Assembly (NCBI GenBank): GCA_936450465.1
Contig: OW388296.1
Coordinates: 45,426,448 to 45,490,447, forward strand
Length of the DNA: 64,000 nt
Direction: 5' to 3'
DNA from: Gibbula magus
Lineage: Eukaryota > Mollusca > Gastropoda > Trochida > Trochidae
The first letter of the stretch is position 1; every line of letters begins with the position of its first letter. Both the position numbers and the translations under genes were made by a program. Below are positions 1 to 11,717 of the stretch, one piece after another. The notes under the pieces were generated by a model, which did not search any database, was not told the origin of the DNA, and saw only the letters and a program-made list of their open reading frames with translations.

Positions 1-1
1 A

Positions 2-514
2 TACTCATGGTAATAATGGTTGACACCCCCTAAAATTTATTGGAATGAATATTATTTAAACAACGTAACGCGTCAGTTTCGAGTATTGTTTTTGTAAAAC
101 ATTTTACCACTGGATGTCTCTTTGTGAATTGTGTCCTTGAGCATTTGTTTTTTTTCCATTTGTACTGTAAACCACCAACGAAAGAGGAATATAAGAAAAA
201 TAAAATTTATTCAAAAGAGTTCATTCCTTTTGTCTTGAGATCTTGGCATTGGTTTATTGTTACATTGTTTGAGTGTTCTCATTTTGGTTCTTACAAATAA
301 TAAAAAGTTGCATTTGATAAAAAAACATTCTACTGAACCCAAATATATAAACAAAATAGTTCATGGAGTCTCGTTCGCACACTACATACATGGCACATAG
401 TATATAGTCTACATTCGAAAATGCATTGAAATCGAACAATAGTAACTGTCCATTCATTTAATTTGGTAAAATCTATTTTCTGTTTAGGGGTGTCAACCAT
501 TTGTACCATGAGTA
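2..514. mobile_element. TA-flanked MITE with terminal inverted repeats
   Basis: The first bases read TA then CTCATGGTA..ATGGTTGACACCCCC. The reverse complement of this appears at 486-514, ending ...TACCATGAG then TA. The inverted ends with TA on each side fit a non-autonomous Tc1/mariner-type element of about 513 bp. The interior has no recognisable coding sequence; it is AT-rich with short chance ORFs only. Confidence 0.6.
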
Positions 515-934
515 TAGTACATATCACTTTTTTTCCAGTATATATTGATTCACATCTTAGGTAATGGAATACCATATCGATTTCAAAATAATACATTATT
601 CATCATTAAAAACATTATAATGTTGTTGTTTTCCAAGAATTAACTGAACATAAGGTGAAATAATAAAAATTAGAAGATTTTATCCATATTCAAATAAATC
701 TCACAATCATTGACAAAATGCCAACAATAAAAACATAAATCAGTAAACTGCACAAACACACGTCGCACGTGCAATATTTCACCTGGCAACATATTGGATC
801 ATGCATTTTAACAAGGCTTTACAAACACATTTCATTGATTCATAAACAGAAGTTAACAGTAATGAGCATCTCCTTAAATCTGAACATCTGTTGAGGGCTT
901 GAAGCGCTTTAATAATTTTGCATTTTCATTTCAT

Positions 935-1080
935 ATCAATTTTAATATTTCGATAAAATATTTCAATATTTCAATAAAGTATTTCAATATTTCAATAAAA
1001 CATTTCAACATTTCAATAAAATATTTCAATATTTCAATAAAATATTTCAATATTTCAATTGAAATATTTCAATATTCAAA
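935..1080. repeat. AT-rich minisatellite (ATATTTCAATATTTCAATAAA-like, ~24 bp unit)
   Basis: About six degenerate units built from ATTTCAATA and AATAAAATATTTCAATA follow one another, with a leftover piece near 1280-1302. The rest of 515-1467 is AT-rich and shows no gene; this stretch would be upstream intron or flank of the gelsolin gene. Confidence 0.75.
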
Positions 1081-1136
1081 ATCTAAATATTATTACACAT
1101 ATTATGGATGACAATTCTTTATTTTCACTCATTTCA

Positions 1137-1180
1137 GGGCTACTTCTTGCCCCGTTCTTCAGGAGGATAAGAAGTAGCCC
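1137..1180. repeat. Short fold-back (GGGCTACTTCTT / AAGAAGTAGCCC)
   Basis: A perfect 12-bp inverted repeat (1137-1148 with 1169-1180) is separated by 20 bases, giving a stable hairpin. No gene is attached. It could be a short MITE core; nothing further can be said. Confidence 0.6.
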
Positions 1181-1467
1181 AGACACGTCGTTTGAAACGA
1201 ATAAAGAAGTTGTCGTCCAAAATAGTTTTCTCTCTTTACTATAACAACTTCTAAATGCCTTTGAAGAATTTCATAAGATAAATATTTCAATATTTCAATA
1301 TTTTTTAGAAAAATGTAATTATTTATCAAAAGAAACAAACACCAATACACGCTTACATGTATGATCATAATCTAGCATGCTATATTGCGAGTAGACCAAA
1401 TGTCAAACATGCAGCGTTTTTCTTCGTGTTAATTTTTTATCCTGCAGTTCAAAATACAATTTGTCAA

Positions 1468-1667
1468 NNNNNNNNNNNNNNNNNNNNNNNNNNNNNNNNN
1501 NNNNNNNNNNNNNNNNNNNNNNNNNNNNNNNNNNNNNNNNNNNNNNNNNNNNNNNNNNNNNNNNNNNNNNNNNNNNNNNNNNNNNNNNNNNNNNNNNNNN
1601 NNNNNNNNNNNNNNNNNNNNNNNNNNNNNNNNNNNNNNNNNNNNNNNNNNNNNNNNNNNNNNNNNNN
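1468..1667. other. Assembly gap (200 N)
   Basis: A run of exactly 200 N. The true length and content are unknown, so features spanning it are unreliable. Confidence 0.99.
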
Positions 1668-1702
1668 TTTTTGTGCAAAGTACCTCCTTAGAAGTGTTCA
1701 TG

Positions 1703-2099
1703 TTAAAGGGGCAGTAGCACGTTTTTTCGCTCAAATAAGTTGATGAAATGTATTTGAGAAATAATGTCACCAATAGTAAAATACCCTTCTCTATTAGGAA
1801 AATCAATTTAAAAAATAGGTGTACATGGTTTGGTAAGCCACGGGAATCGTTTTTGTAATTCGAAACAGAGACCATAAAATTATTTTATGGTCTCTGTTCG
1901 AAATAATAAATTGTGTTCACTATAAAATCCCCGCCACGCAATTTTTGCTTTTTAGGCAAAACCGTTATTACCACTACGGATAGTTTGTTTGTGTAATAAG
2001 ATGTTTTACCCTCTAAAATTTATTTAAATGACCTAGACTATCATTATGAATGGAAAATTAAAAAAAAATTTTGAAAAAAACGTGCTACTGCGCCTTTAA
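1703..2099. mobile_element. TTAA-flanked MITE, copy 1
   Basis: The element starts TTAAAGGGGCAGTAGCACG and ends CGTGCTACTGCGCCTTTAA, a terminal inverted repeat of about 25 bp with TTAA at both outer edges. TTAA target duplications are known from piggyBac and Kolobok transposons, so this is probably a non-autonomous member of one of these (inference). Homologous copies lie at 4049-4410 and 11376-11717, with a truncated one at 12188. This copy alone carries a 35-bp perfect palindrome. Confidence 0.8.
1864..1898. repeat. 35-bp perfect palindrome inside MITE copy 1
   Basis: Two 17-base arms (1864-1880 and 1882-1898) are exact reverse complements around a single central base. The insertion interrupts the ATTCGAAATAAT stretch that is continuous in the other copies, and CGA is repeated on both sides. 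Confidence 0.85.
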
Positions 2100-2251
2100 G
2101 TAGAGTACATCGGTGTTACTGAATTTACTATAAATATAAAGAGCGAGAGGTCGTTCATTTTTACTTCATCCTAGCCATTTTGGTATTATTATATTATATT
2201 ATGTGTATTTATTTGTCTCATGTACCACCGTTGTTGGGTTTTGAGAAATAA

Positions 2252-2382
2252 ATGACGATGACGACGATTTTGATGATGATGACGATGACGACGATGATGA
2301 TGATGACGATGACGATGACGATGATGATGATGATGATGACGATGATGATGATGATGACGATGACGATGACGATGATGATGAC

Positions 2383-2414
<32 letters not shown>

Positions 2415-2439
2415 CGATGACGGTGACGATGATGATGAC

Positions 2440-2474
<35 letters not shown>

Positions 2475-2547
2475 CAATGACGATGACGATGATGATGATG
2501 ATGACGATGACGATGACGATGACGATGATGACGATGATGATGATGAC

Positions 2548-2591
<44 letters not shown>

Positions 2592-2622
2592 CGATGATGA
2601 TGATGACGATGATGATGATGGC

Positions 2623-2688
<66 letters not shown>

Positions 2689-2695
2689 GATGATC

Positions 2696-2747
<52 letters not shown>

Positions 2748-2775
2748 CGACGATGATGATGATGATGATGATGAT
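2252..2775. repeat. (GATGAC/GATGAT)n microsatellite, ~524 bp
   Basis: An almost uninterrupted GAT/GAC trinucleotide array. It starts just after TTGAGAAATAAAT, a motif typical of a retroposon 3' end, and runs to within 10 bases of the 3' splice site of a gelsolin exon (TTTTTCGCAG|G). Its trinucleotide periodicity creates long, meaningless ORFs in several frames. Confidence 0.95.
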
Positions 2776-2784
2776 TTTTCGCAG

Positions 2785-5700
2785 GGTGACAGATGAGGGT
2801 GGTGAGATGAGAATGGAACTAATAAAAGAAGGTTCACAACTATCCAAAAGCCTTCTGAGTTCGAAGGTAAGAAGTTTCATCATACATATAGATAGCTTTT
2901 TTTTTTACCTCAAAAGTAAACATTTAAACTTACATTCGTTACCTATCTTCCATTCACCTATTTGTCTTGTGATTTACACTCAACCGCAAAATAAACGTCC
3001 CCACGTATACAACACTGTAAGAAACAAAATACTGCTGTCGGAGAAAGTAGATTTTGAATGTATTTGATAGATAACTAAAAGTTCAGGCATTAGAGTATCA
3101 AATACACTTGGGGTCCCGAAATCGCTTTTTCAAAATGGTTTTTGGCCAGATTGTTTTGCATTTAAGAAAGAAAAAAGTAAAATGTAGATATTCAATTAAT
3201 AAATAATGATGTCGACATTAATAAGCTTCTTGAACTTAAATCTTGTGACGCGTCTTTACTATAGGACGTCATAAAACAAGCCAAAAAGCCCCTTTTGACT
3301 CTCATATCTCGTCTAGTTAAGGAGATTAGAAACGACGATTTTTAGAATTCTTAAAACATGCGTTTCTCAGAAATATGAACAGATACTTATTGGAAATTTC
3401 AGTATTAGTTGAGTTGGCTTCTGACGACACGATGTTTCTCTGATTCAGTCTTGTTTATCACTTCACGATTGACTAATGGTGCATTATGTATGGTGACGTT
3501 TATTTTGCGGTTGAGTGTATTTCCACAGCCTTTACTGGTGGGAGAATTATTAACGCGCTTCAGTTTTATGTTTGTGTGACAATCCCTGAAATCGATGCAT
3601 GTCAATTATGCTAAAATATTTTCGAAATTATCTTTTTTCCAAATGCCTTGGAAACTTATTCCATGAACAATATGCTTAAGTTATTCGGAACATTTAGATT
3701 GGTAAGATATGATAATACACAGGGAAAGAGCATGGTTTTAACAATGATAATTTCTTGTAAAATATGATATCGTTCATTTCCTTGCCACATAGGTGATTCC
3801 ATTCTGGGATCGAAATTTAGACCCCTGATTGGTTACATTAAACTTGAAATTGGGCAATCATCGACGTTATTTCCGACTGAACATCATATAGTCAGATAGT
3901 CGAAATGACTAGAGTTGCTTCGACTGTGCGACTGTTTACAAGACAGAAGTAAAACGTAAAACGATGAGTTATTGGATAATATTATAACGTTATCAGTGTT
4001 GCAAACGTTTGCAAGAGTCACGATGCTCCATATTCGTAAAGGCGTATTTTAAAGGGGCAGTAGCACGTTTTTTTCGGTGAAATACGTTGATGAAATGTAT
4101 TTGAAAAATAATGTCACCAATAGTAAAACACAATTCCTTCTTCGAAAAATCAAGTTATAAATGAGTGAACATGGTTCCGTAAAGCCATGAGAATAGTTTT
4201 TGTCATTCGAAATAATAAAATGTGTTCACAATAAATGGCCGCCATATATTTTTTGTATTATACGGTACACCATTTTTACCACAGTGGAACATTGGTTTGT
4301 GTAATAAGATGTTTTACACTCTAAAGTAGATATAAATGAAATAAACTATCATCATAAATGCGAAATTTGAAAAAATAAAATTTGCAAAAAACGTGCTACT
4401 GCCTCTTTAAGATTTGTCTGATTTGTTTAATGTTGACATATGAATAGACTTTGAGAGGAAATACAATACAGCTGGGTACCAACAGTTTGTGAATTTTAGT
4501 GCACATATCATGTAAATTGACGTTCATTGTAACGTCAATAAAATTACATGACATACAATGACAATGAATCATGATACATCAATGAGTAAAACTATCATTC
4601 TTAAACGTATCCTTTCATCGCCACAGTGGTATATGTTTATTAAATTTGGCATAAAGAAAAAGACAGAAACTTTTGAAAATTCAAATTTAATTTATTTTGG
4701 AATAAAAGTTATGAGATTGACTAAGTGAGAACAAATTCATCACAAATACATTGAATGAGTGTACGAGGAAGTATATGATGTATGTTAGACCCAGTTGACC
4801 ACTTACTGAATATTTCACAGAAGAAAATAAAAATTGTAGTTTTGAAAAGATTGACCCCTGGTCACTTTAAAGAACTGCCAAAATTGAAATTGTTTACTAT
4901 GAGACATCAAACCAGATAATGTTATGAAACACTTAACTGTCTTTTTATAATGCGAAAATGCAAAATGATCGGTCTAGATTTCGCGTTGGTACGATGTTTC
5001 AAAGACATGCCAAATTATATGATATTTGCACTTAAATAAACCACCAGGTGAACAAACTTTCGGTACGCAGCTGTAAGAAACAAACCACCACAATGGTTAA
5101 ATGATAAATGATGATAATGATGAAGATGATGATGATCATGATGATAACTCTTATCTTTGTTAATAGGACGTCTTCATCCTGGATACCTCAAAAGATTGCA
5201 TTGTCTGGGTTGGAAAACATGCATCTTCAAACGAGAAGAAAAACGGATTTTCATATGCCCACGTAAGCCCAATGCGAGCCTGTTAATTGATTTTTTTAAA
5301 AATAAAATAAAAACACATATAATTCATCAATTTGATTATTTTAGTCACAGTATTAGTATCATGTTTGTAATATTCTACAACAGCAGTGTATGATTTTCAA
5401 CGATGAGCTAATTTTTGCTCATGAAGGCGGAGATTTGCATGGCATGGCGTTCGGCGTCCATCCGTTCAACCATCCGTCCATAAACTTTGTGTTTTCGGCT
5501 TCTTTTGTAGAACAAATAGCTCCAGAGATCTGAAATCTTGTGTTCTGGCACATTGGTCAATTAGGATTTTAAACTTGGTGACCCTGTGACCACACATTCT
5601 GGCCACAGGAATCCCAACCTAATCAAATATGTTCATCTTATTTTCGAGGACAAAAAGCTCTAGAAAACTGCAATACAACTTCCCAATGCAAGGCATAACT

Positions 5701-6387
5701 TTTGCCAGTCTCCATTACTGGCCGATTTAGGCCTTGCAGTATTTCACTAAGACATCTGTGCTTAGAAATCCAGGCCCACTATGCGTTTCTGGTGCAGCGA
5801 TTCACTATCTTGGCACAACAAAGCGAGGGAAATACTGCAAGGCTAAATCAGCCAGTAATGCAGGCTGGCAAGAGTTCTGCCTTGCGTTTGGAAGTTGATC
5901 TGCAATATGGCGTACATCTTCCTGAGTCAAAAGGGATTCTGAATTGTAGATTTAGTGATCCTGTGTCCCCAAATATGGGCCACGACCTAACAACCACATT
6001 GCATAAAGAACATGAAATTTGTTATACCTCTGGTGATTAATTTTACATGTTGAAACTTATTTAGTCTATTGTTTAACGACCGATGAGCTACACAGCCAAT
6101 GACTCTATTTGTTTCATAAACATTGAATAATAAATAATTTTATATGCAATTATTTTAACTTGAGAGAGAAAGAAAGCGACAAAGAGTGAGAGAAAAAGAG
6201 TGAAAAACAACGAGTATAACTATTAATTGAAACTTGACTAAATACTGATACTTTCTTCACTTAAATAAAATATATAAATAATTATATAATTATTGTTGTT
6301 TTTATTATTTCATCATATTGTTATTATTATTATTATGATTATTATTATAATTATTATCATGAACATTATTTTAATTTTTAATTTTTA

Positions 6388-6437
<50 letters not shown>

Positions 6438-6535
6438 AGAAACACTTGCAAGGTACAGGGCATCCTCTGACACCCGTGACAGTGGTAAAAGAAGGACAAA
6501 GGTGTCAACAAATGCAGATTGCTATGACAGCGTAA
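2785..6535 (+). CDS. Gelsolin-family actin-binding protein, last three exons (partial)
   Basis: Three exons with consistent phase: 2785-2866, 5167-5262 and 6440-6535 (TAA stop). Splice sites are TTCGCAG|G..AAG|GTAAGA, TTAATAG|GAC..CAC|GTAAGC and TTACAG|AAA. Exon 1 encodes VTDEGGEMRMELIKEG. Exon 2 encodes DVFILDTSKDCIVWVGKHAS, which matches the core strand of a gelsolin repeat (D-x-F-I-L-D-T...V-W-V-G-K-x-A). Exon 3 encodes the following HPLTPVTVV-EG segment and ends after only 31 residues. Gelsolin-like proteins sever or cap actin filaments in the cytoplasm in a calcium-regulated way (family knowledge). Upstream exons lie outside the window or in the gap region. Introns hold a TIR element, a TTAA MITE and a fold-back repeat. 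It could be an invertebrate short gelsolin (actin-modulator) or a larger multi-repeat member. Confidence 0.72.
2975..3519. mobile_element. TA-flanked MITE with CACTCAACCGCAAAATAAACG ends
   Basis: The left end is TA+CACTCAACCGCAAAATAAACG (2975-) and the right end is its reverse complement (to 3519) followed by TA. The element is 545 bp, sits in a gelsolin intron and has no coding capacity. The same terminal motif recurs at 9056-10183 and, in variant form, at other Tc1-like ends in this window. Confidence 0.75.
3520..5166. other. Gelsolin intron, largely featureless
   Basis: AT-rich intron sequence. The only structured pieces are the TTAA MITE at 4049-4410 and a short GAT-rich tract at about 5105-5150 just before the next exon. 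No other gene or RNA was seen. Confidence 0.6.
4049..4410. mobile_element. TTAA-flanked MITE, copy 2
   Basis: Begins TTAAAGGGGCAGTAGCACG and ends CGTGCTACTGCCTCTTTAA. The interior matches copy 1 throughout (GTCACCAATAGTAAAA, GTAATAAGATGTTTTAC) but lacks the 35-bp palindrome, so it shows the uninterrupted state. Confidence 0.8.
5400..5893. repeat. Dispersed repeat fragment with fold-back
   Basis: 5400-5680 resembles the 'gtccgtccgt' type of dispersed repeat seen again at 34.4 kb and 62.6 kb. 5683-5755 is the inverted copy of 5824-5893 (GCCAGT..ATTACTGGC..TTGCAGTATTTC against its reverse complement), separated by about 70 bp. The 112-codon open frame here is produced by the palindrome and is not a gene. 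Confidence 0.6.
6293..6438. repeat. (ATT)n microsatellite abutting an exon
   Basis: A TTATTATTA array runs directly into the 3' splice site TTATTACAG of the last gelsolin exon, so the microsatellite supplies the pyrimidine-rich tract. Confidence 0.85.
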
Positions 6536-6885
6536 CTGTACATACCACTGGATGACATCAGAGATCAGACATCAGAGATGTATTATTAACCATATACGTG
6601 GTTCCGTTGCTATAGAATGGTATAACATTATTTAAATGGACAATTAGTACAAGAGAAAAACTGATTATATTTTGCTTCAAATACTACTGTTAGAAAGCTT
6701 ACAATTTAAAAAAAAGATGATGTTTTGATTTATCGTTACTGAAAAATGAAACAAGCTCTGTTAGTACAATAACAATTTTATGTTATTCTGATTGCTTAAA
6801 CGATAATGGACTCAAAAGCATAATATGTTTCTTAATAGTGTTCTTGTTATTTAATTTTTCAAATGCAAACTGATAAACATATTTT

Positions 6886-6891
6886 AATAAA
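6886..6891 (+). terminator. Poly(A) signal candidate for the gelsolin gene
   Basis: AATAAA lies 351 bases past the TAA stop in AT-rich sequence, with no competing gene between. It is the first canonical signal downstream of the stop. Confidence 0.4.
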
Positions 6892-7426
6892 GACGACGTC
6901 CAGTTTACAATTTTGCTACTACTAAATAATGAAAATTGTAATTAAACATGTTATTTACCTTTGAATATATATTTCTGGTGCCTATTAAAACTATGTATAC
7001 ATATATTACGTCTTACTTACACCTTGCACGTATGTTAACATTGTGAAATTTACGTTTACTGTTTAAATATTGTTGTTTGTCATTGTCAATAATATTTGCT
7101 TTGTCGTTTGTCTCGAAGCCGAATCATGTTGAAATCATAAAACAATACACATATAACGTGGTATATGATATCATAATTGTTTATGTTTGAAAACTTCTTT
7201 TCGAAACCTTTTTATTGGGAAGTGCCATAAATGTTTTAGTGTAAAATAATAGCTTAATGCACTAGTTCAATATTGTACACATTTGCTTATACACATTGCG
7301 CATATACATTATATGACATGTTAATAAGTAAAACGTAGCTTACAGAGAAGTAGTTTTAAAGGCAAAATGCCTGTTTACCAATCCTTTTGAATGAATATTG
7401 TTTAAAACAATACATAGAGATTTTTT

Positions 7427-7594
7427 GTGCCACATGACTTTTACGATACAAGTGCAACGATTTTCGAGCGAAAGCTAGTTACGTAAAATTAATATGGCAC
7501 ACTTTCATTATTTGTGCCATATGACTTTTACGATACAAGTGCAACGGTTTTCGAGCGAAAGCTAGTTACGTAAAATTAATATGGCACACTTTCA
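7427..7594. repeat. 87-bp palindromic unit, tandem x2
   Basis: The unit GTGCCATATGACTTTTACGA...TTAATATGGCACAC is itself an inverted repeat and occurs twice, at an 87-bp offset (7427 and 7514), with only a few differences. A related palindrome (GTGTCATATGACTT..AATATGACACAC) lies at 41061-41199, and both share a CGAGCGAAAGC-like core. Confidence 0.75.
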
Positions 7595-8273
7595 AGAGGA
7601 ATAATGTTCTTATATATCATTACATCCTTTTGATTCTTGTGAAAATAGTAGGAAAACAGCCCATAACAGTAACGTCATAATGCATTGTCTTATGATGTCA
7701 CAAACGAATGCATGCAAAGACAACGTTTGCTTCAGCGATATGGGCACACATTCTCACAATTAAATTACGTTCTTACTCTTACATTCATTACATTGGTATA
7801 TATTCAACCTGTAAGTAAATACAACAACTAACCACAGTATGTCAATGGAGATTTTCGTTATTTGAAAATCAGAATATGCAAATGATTGTGCCAGTGAACA
7901 TATTTTACATTGTGTAAAGATGACATAGAGCTTTTTGATTTAATATTATAATCATGAAACCCTTCATTCTGTTCAACAAGTCACTGTGACTATTTTCATA
8001 TGTATAACCAGTCTATATGAATAAACAATTTTATCAAGGCGGATCTTGATGTGATTTTTTTCTCCAGAATATCAGCGGTAAACAGTAATTTATTGGATAC
8101 GTAAAGGCAACAGAATGGAAATGATCACATTCAACAAATGGCAATGATAACGAAAATGAAAAATTACCTTTACTTTCTACGAATTCCAAGCACAGAGAAC
8201 CATACGAACTAAAGTTATGAACAGTTTCGTACTCTTACTATTTATGTGCGTCCTCGAGCTCTCTCCAGGAAAA

Positions 8274-8279
<6 letters not shown>

Positions 8280-8311
<32 letters not shown>
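8280..8311. repeat. Poly-G tract (32 G)
   Basis: A continuous run of G. The length is likely imprecise for any sequencing method. Confidence 0.9.
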
Positions 8312-8314
<3 letters not shown>

Positions 8315-9055
8315 CATTGTCTGGCCTAAAATCTCAATGTTCATTTTAAAAATCACACTAAAAGTACCCCTCTCTCCTGTGTGTCCACCCCAGAAGAAGA
8401 AGTTGGGAGGGTAGATAGCGGTAATTGTATTTATCCTTTCTTTTCTGCTCCAATTTCAACAATATCAGTTACGAAACTTAACACATACCCTCACTGTGAA
8501 AATTGACCTGTGGTACTAAATGTGTGTTGATGATCACTAGATGTGTCTTGTATGAAACTTCACATTCAATTTTACACAGTTTCTGTTTATAAATATACAA
8601 GGGTATTTTTCAGTTCAAGGTTATGAATGTATGTTGTATTAAATGATTACTGGATCTCGATCTTCAACATTTCATGGGTTACATTTTAATTGGGTTTATG
8701 ATATGATATGATATTATATATGATATGATAGAGTCGTGCTCCGTGTGCCCTTTTACAGGTACTTATAATTTCATTTTAGTTCATTTTCTGATTATAACAA
8801 CATACCTGTAGCAGAAGGAAAAACATATTGGAAATTTAATGTAATACCATATAGTATATGTAGCATAACTACAAGATTTAATATAATATAACAATTGAAA
8901 CAGCCACATACTTATAAGCATATATATTAAAATAATTAAACTTATCTTTCCACAAAATTTATACTCAATATTTAAGTTAATTAAATTGAACACTATTCAA
9001 ACTCTATTGAGACTGATTGTGGATTATTATATCATTACATTCAACAGTTATTACA

Positions 9056-10183
9056 TACACTCAACCACAAAAGAAACGTCATCAAACAAAATACAAGATT
9101 TTTTCAATCCGCACTGTGTATTCATGGTTACAGCCCTTGAAAGCCACATTAAAGAAAATGAGGTTAAAACGGCGTTGCTCTCCCGGGTGTGTGTGTGATT
9201 AGGTAATCCTACAAAAGCATTTCCGTGGTGGTTCCACATGGCTGTGTTGAATTGAACTCCTTTAACCAAGTCTATAGTAACAAAGCCCATAGTATGTCAG
9301 AAGAAAAAAACCCTAAGCGATTCAACTTTTAAAAAACAATAAATACTACTGTCCATAACAAATATCACTTCGATCCAAATGTCTCCTTCATGTCCTTCAT
9401 GAATTCATTATTGAAACATATAGATTTAAACAGAATTCAAAAACGTGCCTTGCTTTTACGTTGGGTGATATGTCATGATGCTGGTAGAAACGAAAAACAA
9501 TGTCGCATATTTATATTTACTTTGTTCTGTTTGGTATGTATCAAATATGTATTGATAGTATGTTCAATGGACTGTCCAATTATATATCAGTGGAGCGACG
9601 CTTATTTGAGAAACGGTAATCAGTCAGTAATTAATTACGGCTTTCAAGGCAATGAGGACTCTACATGAAATGTTGCTTTCGCGGCAGACCATATTTCTAA
9701 AATTTGGCTTTCACAGGTGGACACCGTCTTCATAAGCCAACTAAGCAAACTTTAATTTTCAAAACTACACCTGTTTACATTTGTGAAAAACACGGATTTT
9801 TATAACGTAAATCGTTGTTTTGGAATATTCATATCTGGACGAAATAGGGCAGTCAAGGAGGTGTTTGCTTTGCTTAATGGCGTCCTACAGTGATGCCGCG
9901 TCAATATTTAAGTCATAGAAGGTTATTTGTGTCGATAACGTCTTTTACTAATTACATTTATACATTGAATGATTTTTAAATTAATTGTTTCTGGCCAAAA
10001 ATCAATGTTGAAAATGTGTATTTGAACAAACATTAAATTAAAAGCATCATTTTGTGATCTAGGAAATTGAGGTCGCGTCGTAACACAATATCTGCCTATC
10101 ACAGACATTCAAATCGATTTTCTCTGACAAAAATATTTAACTCTGTTGAAAACGAGGCGACGTTTATTTTGCTGTTGAGTGTA
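9056..10183. mobile_element. Non-autonomous TIR element (~1.13 kb) of the CACTCAAC family
   Basis: Left end TA+CACTCAACCACAAAAGAAACG, right end CGTTTATTTTGCTGTTGAGTG+TA: inverted repeats flanked by TA. The terminal motif is shared with 2975-3519. At 1.1 kb it is the size of a decayed Tc1/mariner element, but no transposase motif (D-D-E, PIEHLW) is readable inside. Confidence 0.65.
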
Positions 10184-11375
10184 AAACATACGCTGGTGCT
10201 GATTGCCATAACCTTTTAATGTTTAAAATGGCGGCAAGACAACAGTGGTGTGTGTTTTACATCCATGTTTGACGTCATATCAGCGTAATTGTCATATTTT
10301 CTTGTAATTGAGTTTGATTATAATCAGCCAGTAACAAAGAATCTACAAAACTTTGTCCCGTTTACTGACACTTTACGAAAGCTGTCGATATCGAACTCGC
10401 TTACGTTCGCCAGATGCCAAACCTATGATGGCTGAGAGGGGCGATTTGATTTCGAGTAAAAATTCAAGCACAAAATCGCGAAATCGCGAAAATATCACAA
10501 CGAAATCGCGAAATGCGAAATAGGGTCTATACGAAATCGCGAAATAGAGACGCGAAATAGCGAAGCAGCGAATCGCCCTCGAAAGGAAAGGAAACGTGAA
10601 GGAGCAAAACGTGCGCGAAACGAAATCGCGAAGGAGCGAAGAAGCGAAATCAGCGCGAAACGAAATCGTGAAGAAGCGAAATCGCGAAGAAGCATATGGC
10701 AGCTCTTGTTGGCGGCATTACTATTTTGACATATTTCAAGGTTACTCTTACTTACTCTTACTTCTCTAATAAATATAAACAATAACAAGTTACCTATTAT
10801 CCGTCGTTCATATTACCAGTTCGATTTCTTACATTGTCCTCAATTAACGTTACATTTATCATAAAACAACTAGTTATTAAGGACGGCGTAATTTTTTACT
10901 CATTGTGCACTTGAGAATGCATGAGTGTCCTTCGCGATTTCGCTCCTTCGCGATTTCGCTCCTTCGCGATTTCGCTCCTTCGCGATTTCACTCGCTGTGG
11001 GTAATTCGGTTTGAAAAGGTATCAGTTTACGTATGATTTATCAGGGTATGTTTATACGAGACGTATTTCAGAAGTTTCAAATGTCCCACATAGAAACATT
11101 GAAATTATAAGGAGAGGTATGTATATAAGCCATCAGGCTTGTTTACCGATCCGATCGTTTTCATGTAATAGAATACGTTTAAAACACTTACAAACATTAC
11201 ATCTTAATTGCTTGGGCTTTGTTGGGTCGATTATACATGTATGTAGAAGTGGATATATAATGCTTTCCCGTCAATACAATTCCTGTTATTTAAAGGCGTC
11301 TGTGTCAACCTGCCTTTCAGAAAGCCTTAATCTCATTTATCGATATCACTGCGTTATGTGACATCCTTTCATCCT
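10184..11375. other. Intergenic sequence, no gene recognised
   Basis: Contains the GCGAAATC arrays at 10468-10990. The rest is AT-rich with only short chance ORFs. Confidence 0.55.
10468..10990. repeat. Two oppositely oriented TTCGCGAA-rich arrays
   Basis: 10468-10697 is made of degenerate GCGAAATCGCGAA / GAAGCGAAATC units. 10928-10990 holds four near-exact 16-bp units CCTTCGCGATTTCGCT, which is the same motif on the other strand. About 230 bp of ordinary sequence separates them, so the whole region is a large imperfect fold-back. Confidence 0.75.
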
Positions 11376-11717
11376 TTCAATGGGCAGTCACACGTTTTTC
11401 CGCTGAAATAAGTGATGACATGTATTTGAAAAAAAAATGTCACCAACAGTAAAAAAACATTCTCTCTTTGGAAAATGAAGTTAAAAAATGAGTGTACCTG
11501 GTTCCGTAAAGCCATGATAATCGTTTTTGTCATTCGAAATAGTAAAATGTGTGCAATTTTTCTTTATACGCAACGACTTTTTTTTACCACTACGCATAAT
11601 TGGTTTGTGTAATAAGATGTTTTACCCTCTAATGTAAATATAACAAACATAAACTATCATCATAAATGGGAAATTCTAAATATTAAATTTGCAAAAAAGT
11701 TCTACTGCCCCTTTTAA
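11376..11717. mobile_element. TTAA-type MITE, copy 3 (diverged)
   Basis: A GGGCAGTCACACG-type start and a TTCTACTGCCCCTTTTAA end. The interior matches copies 1 and 2 (GTAATAAGATGTTTTACCCTCTAA). Its ends are more mutated than theirs. Confidence 0.7.

Larger units (their letters stand above)
6892..9055. other. Intergenic sequence, no gene recognised
   Basis: AT-rich. It holds a duplicated palindromic unit (7427-7594) and a poly-G tract (8280-8311). The 8217-8414 open frame is carried through the poly-G run and has no credible protein. Confidence 0.6.

Noticed and set aside
2199..3067. Long poly-Ser, poly-Ile and poly-Met open frames
   Set aside because: They are translations of the GAT/GAC microsatellite, not genes.
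5702..6040. 112-codon open frame on +
   Set aside because: It is produced by an inverted repeat (5683-5755 with 5824-5893) inside a gelsolin intron.
8217..8414. Open frame through the poly-G tract
   Set aside because: Poly-Gly from a homopolymer; no motif and uncertain length.
10495..10788. Arg/Phe/Ser-rich minus-strand frame
   Set aside because: Translation of the GCGAAATC array.
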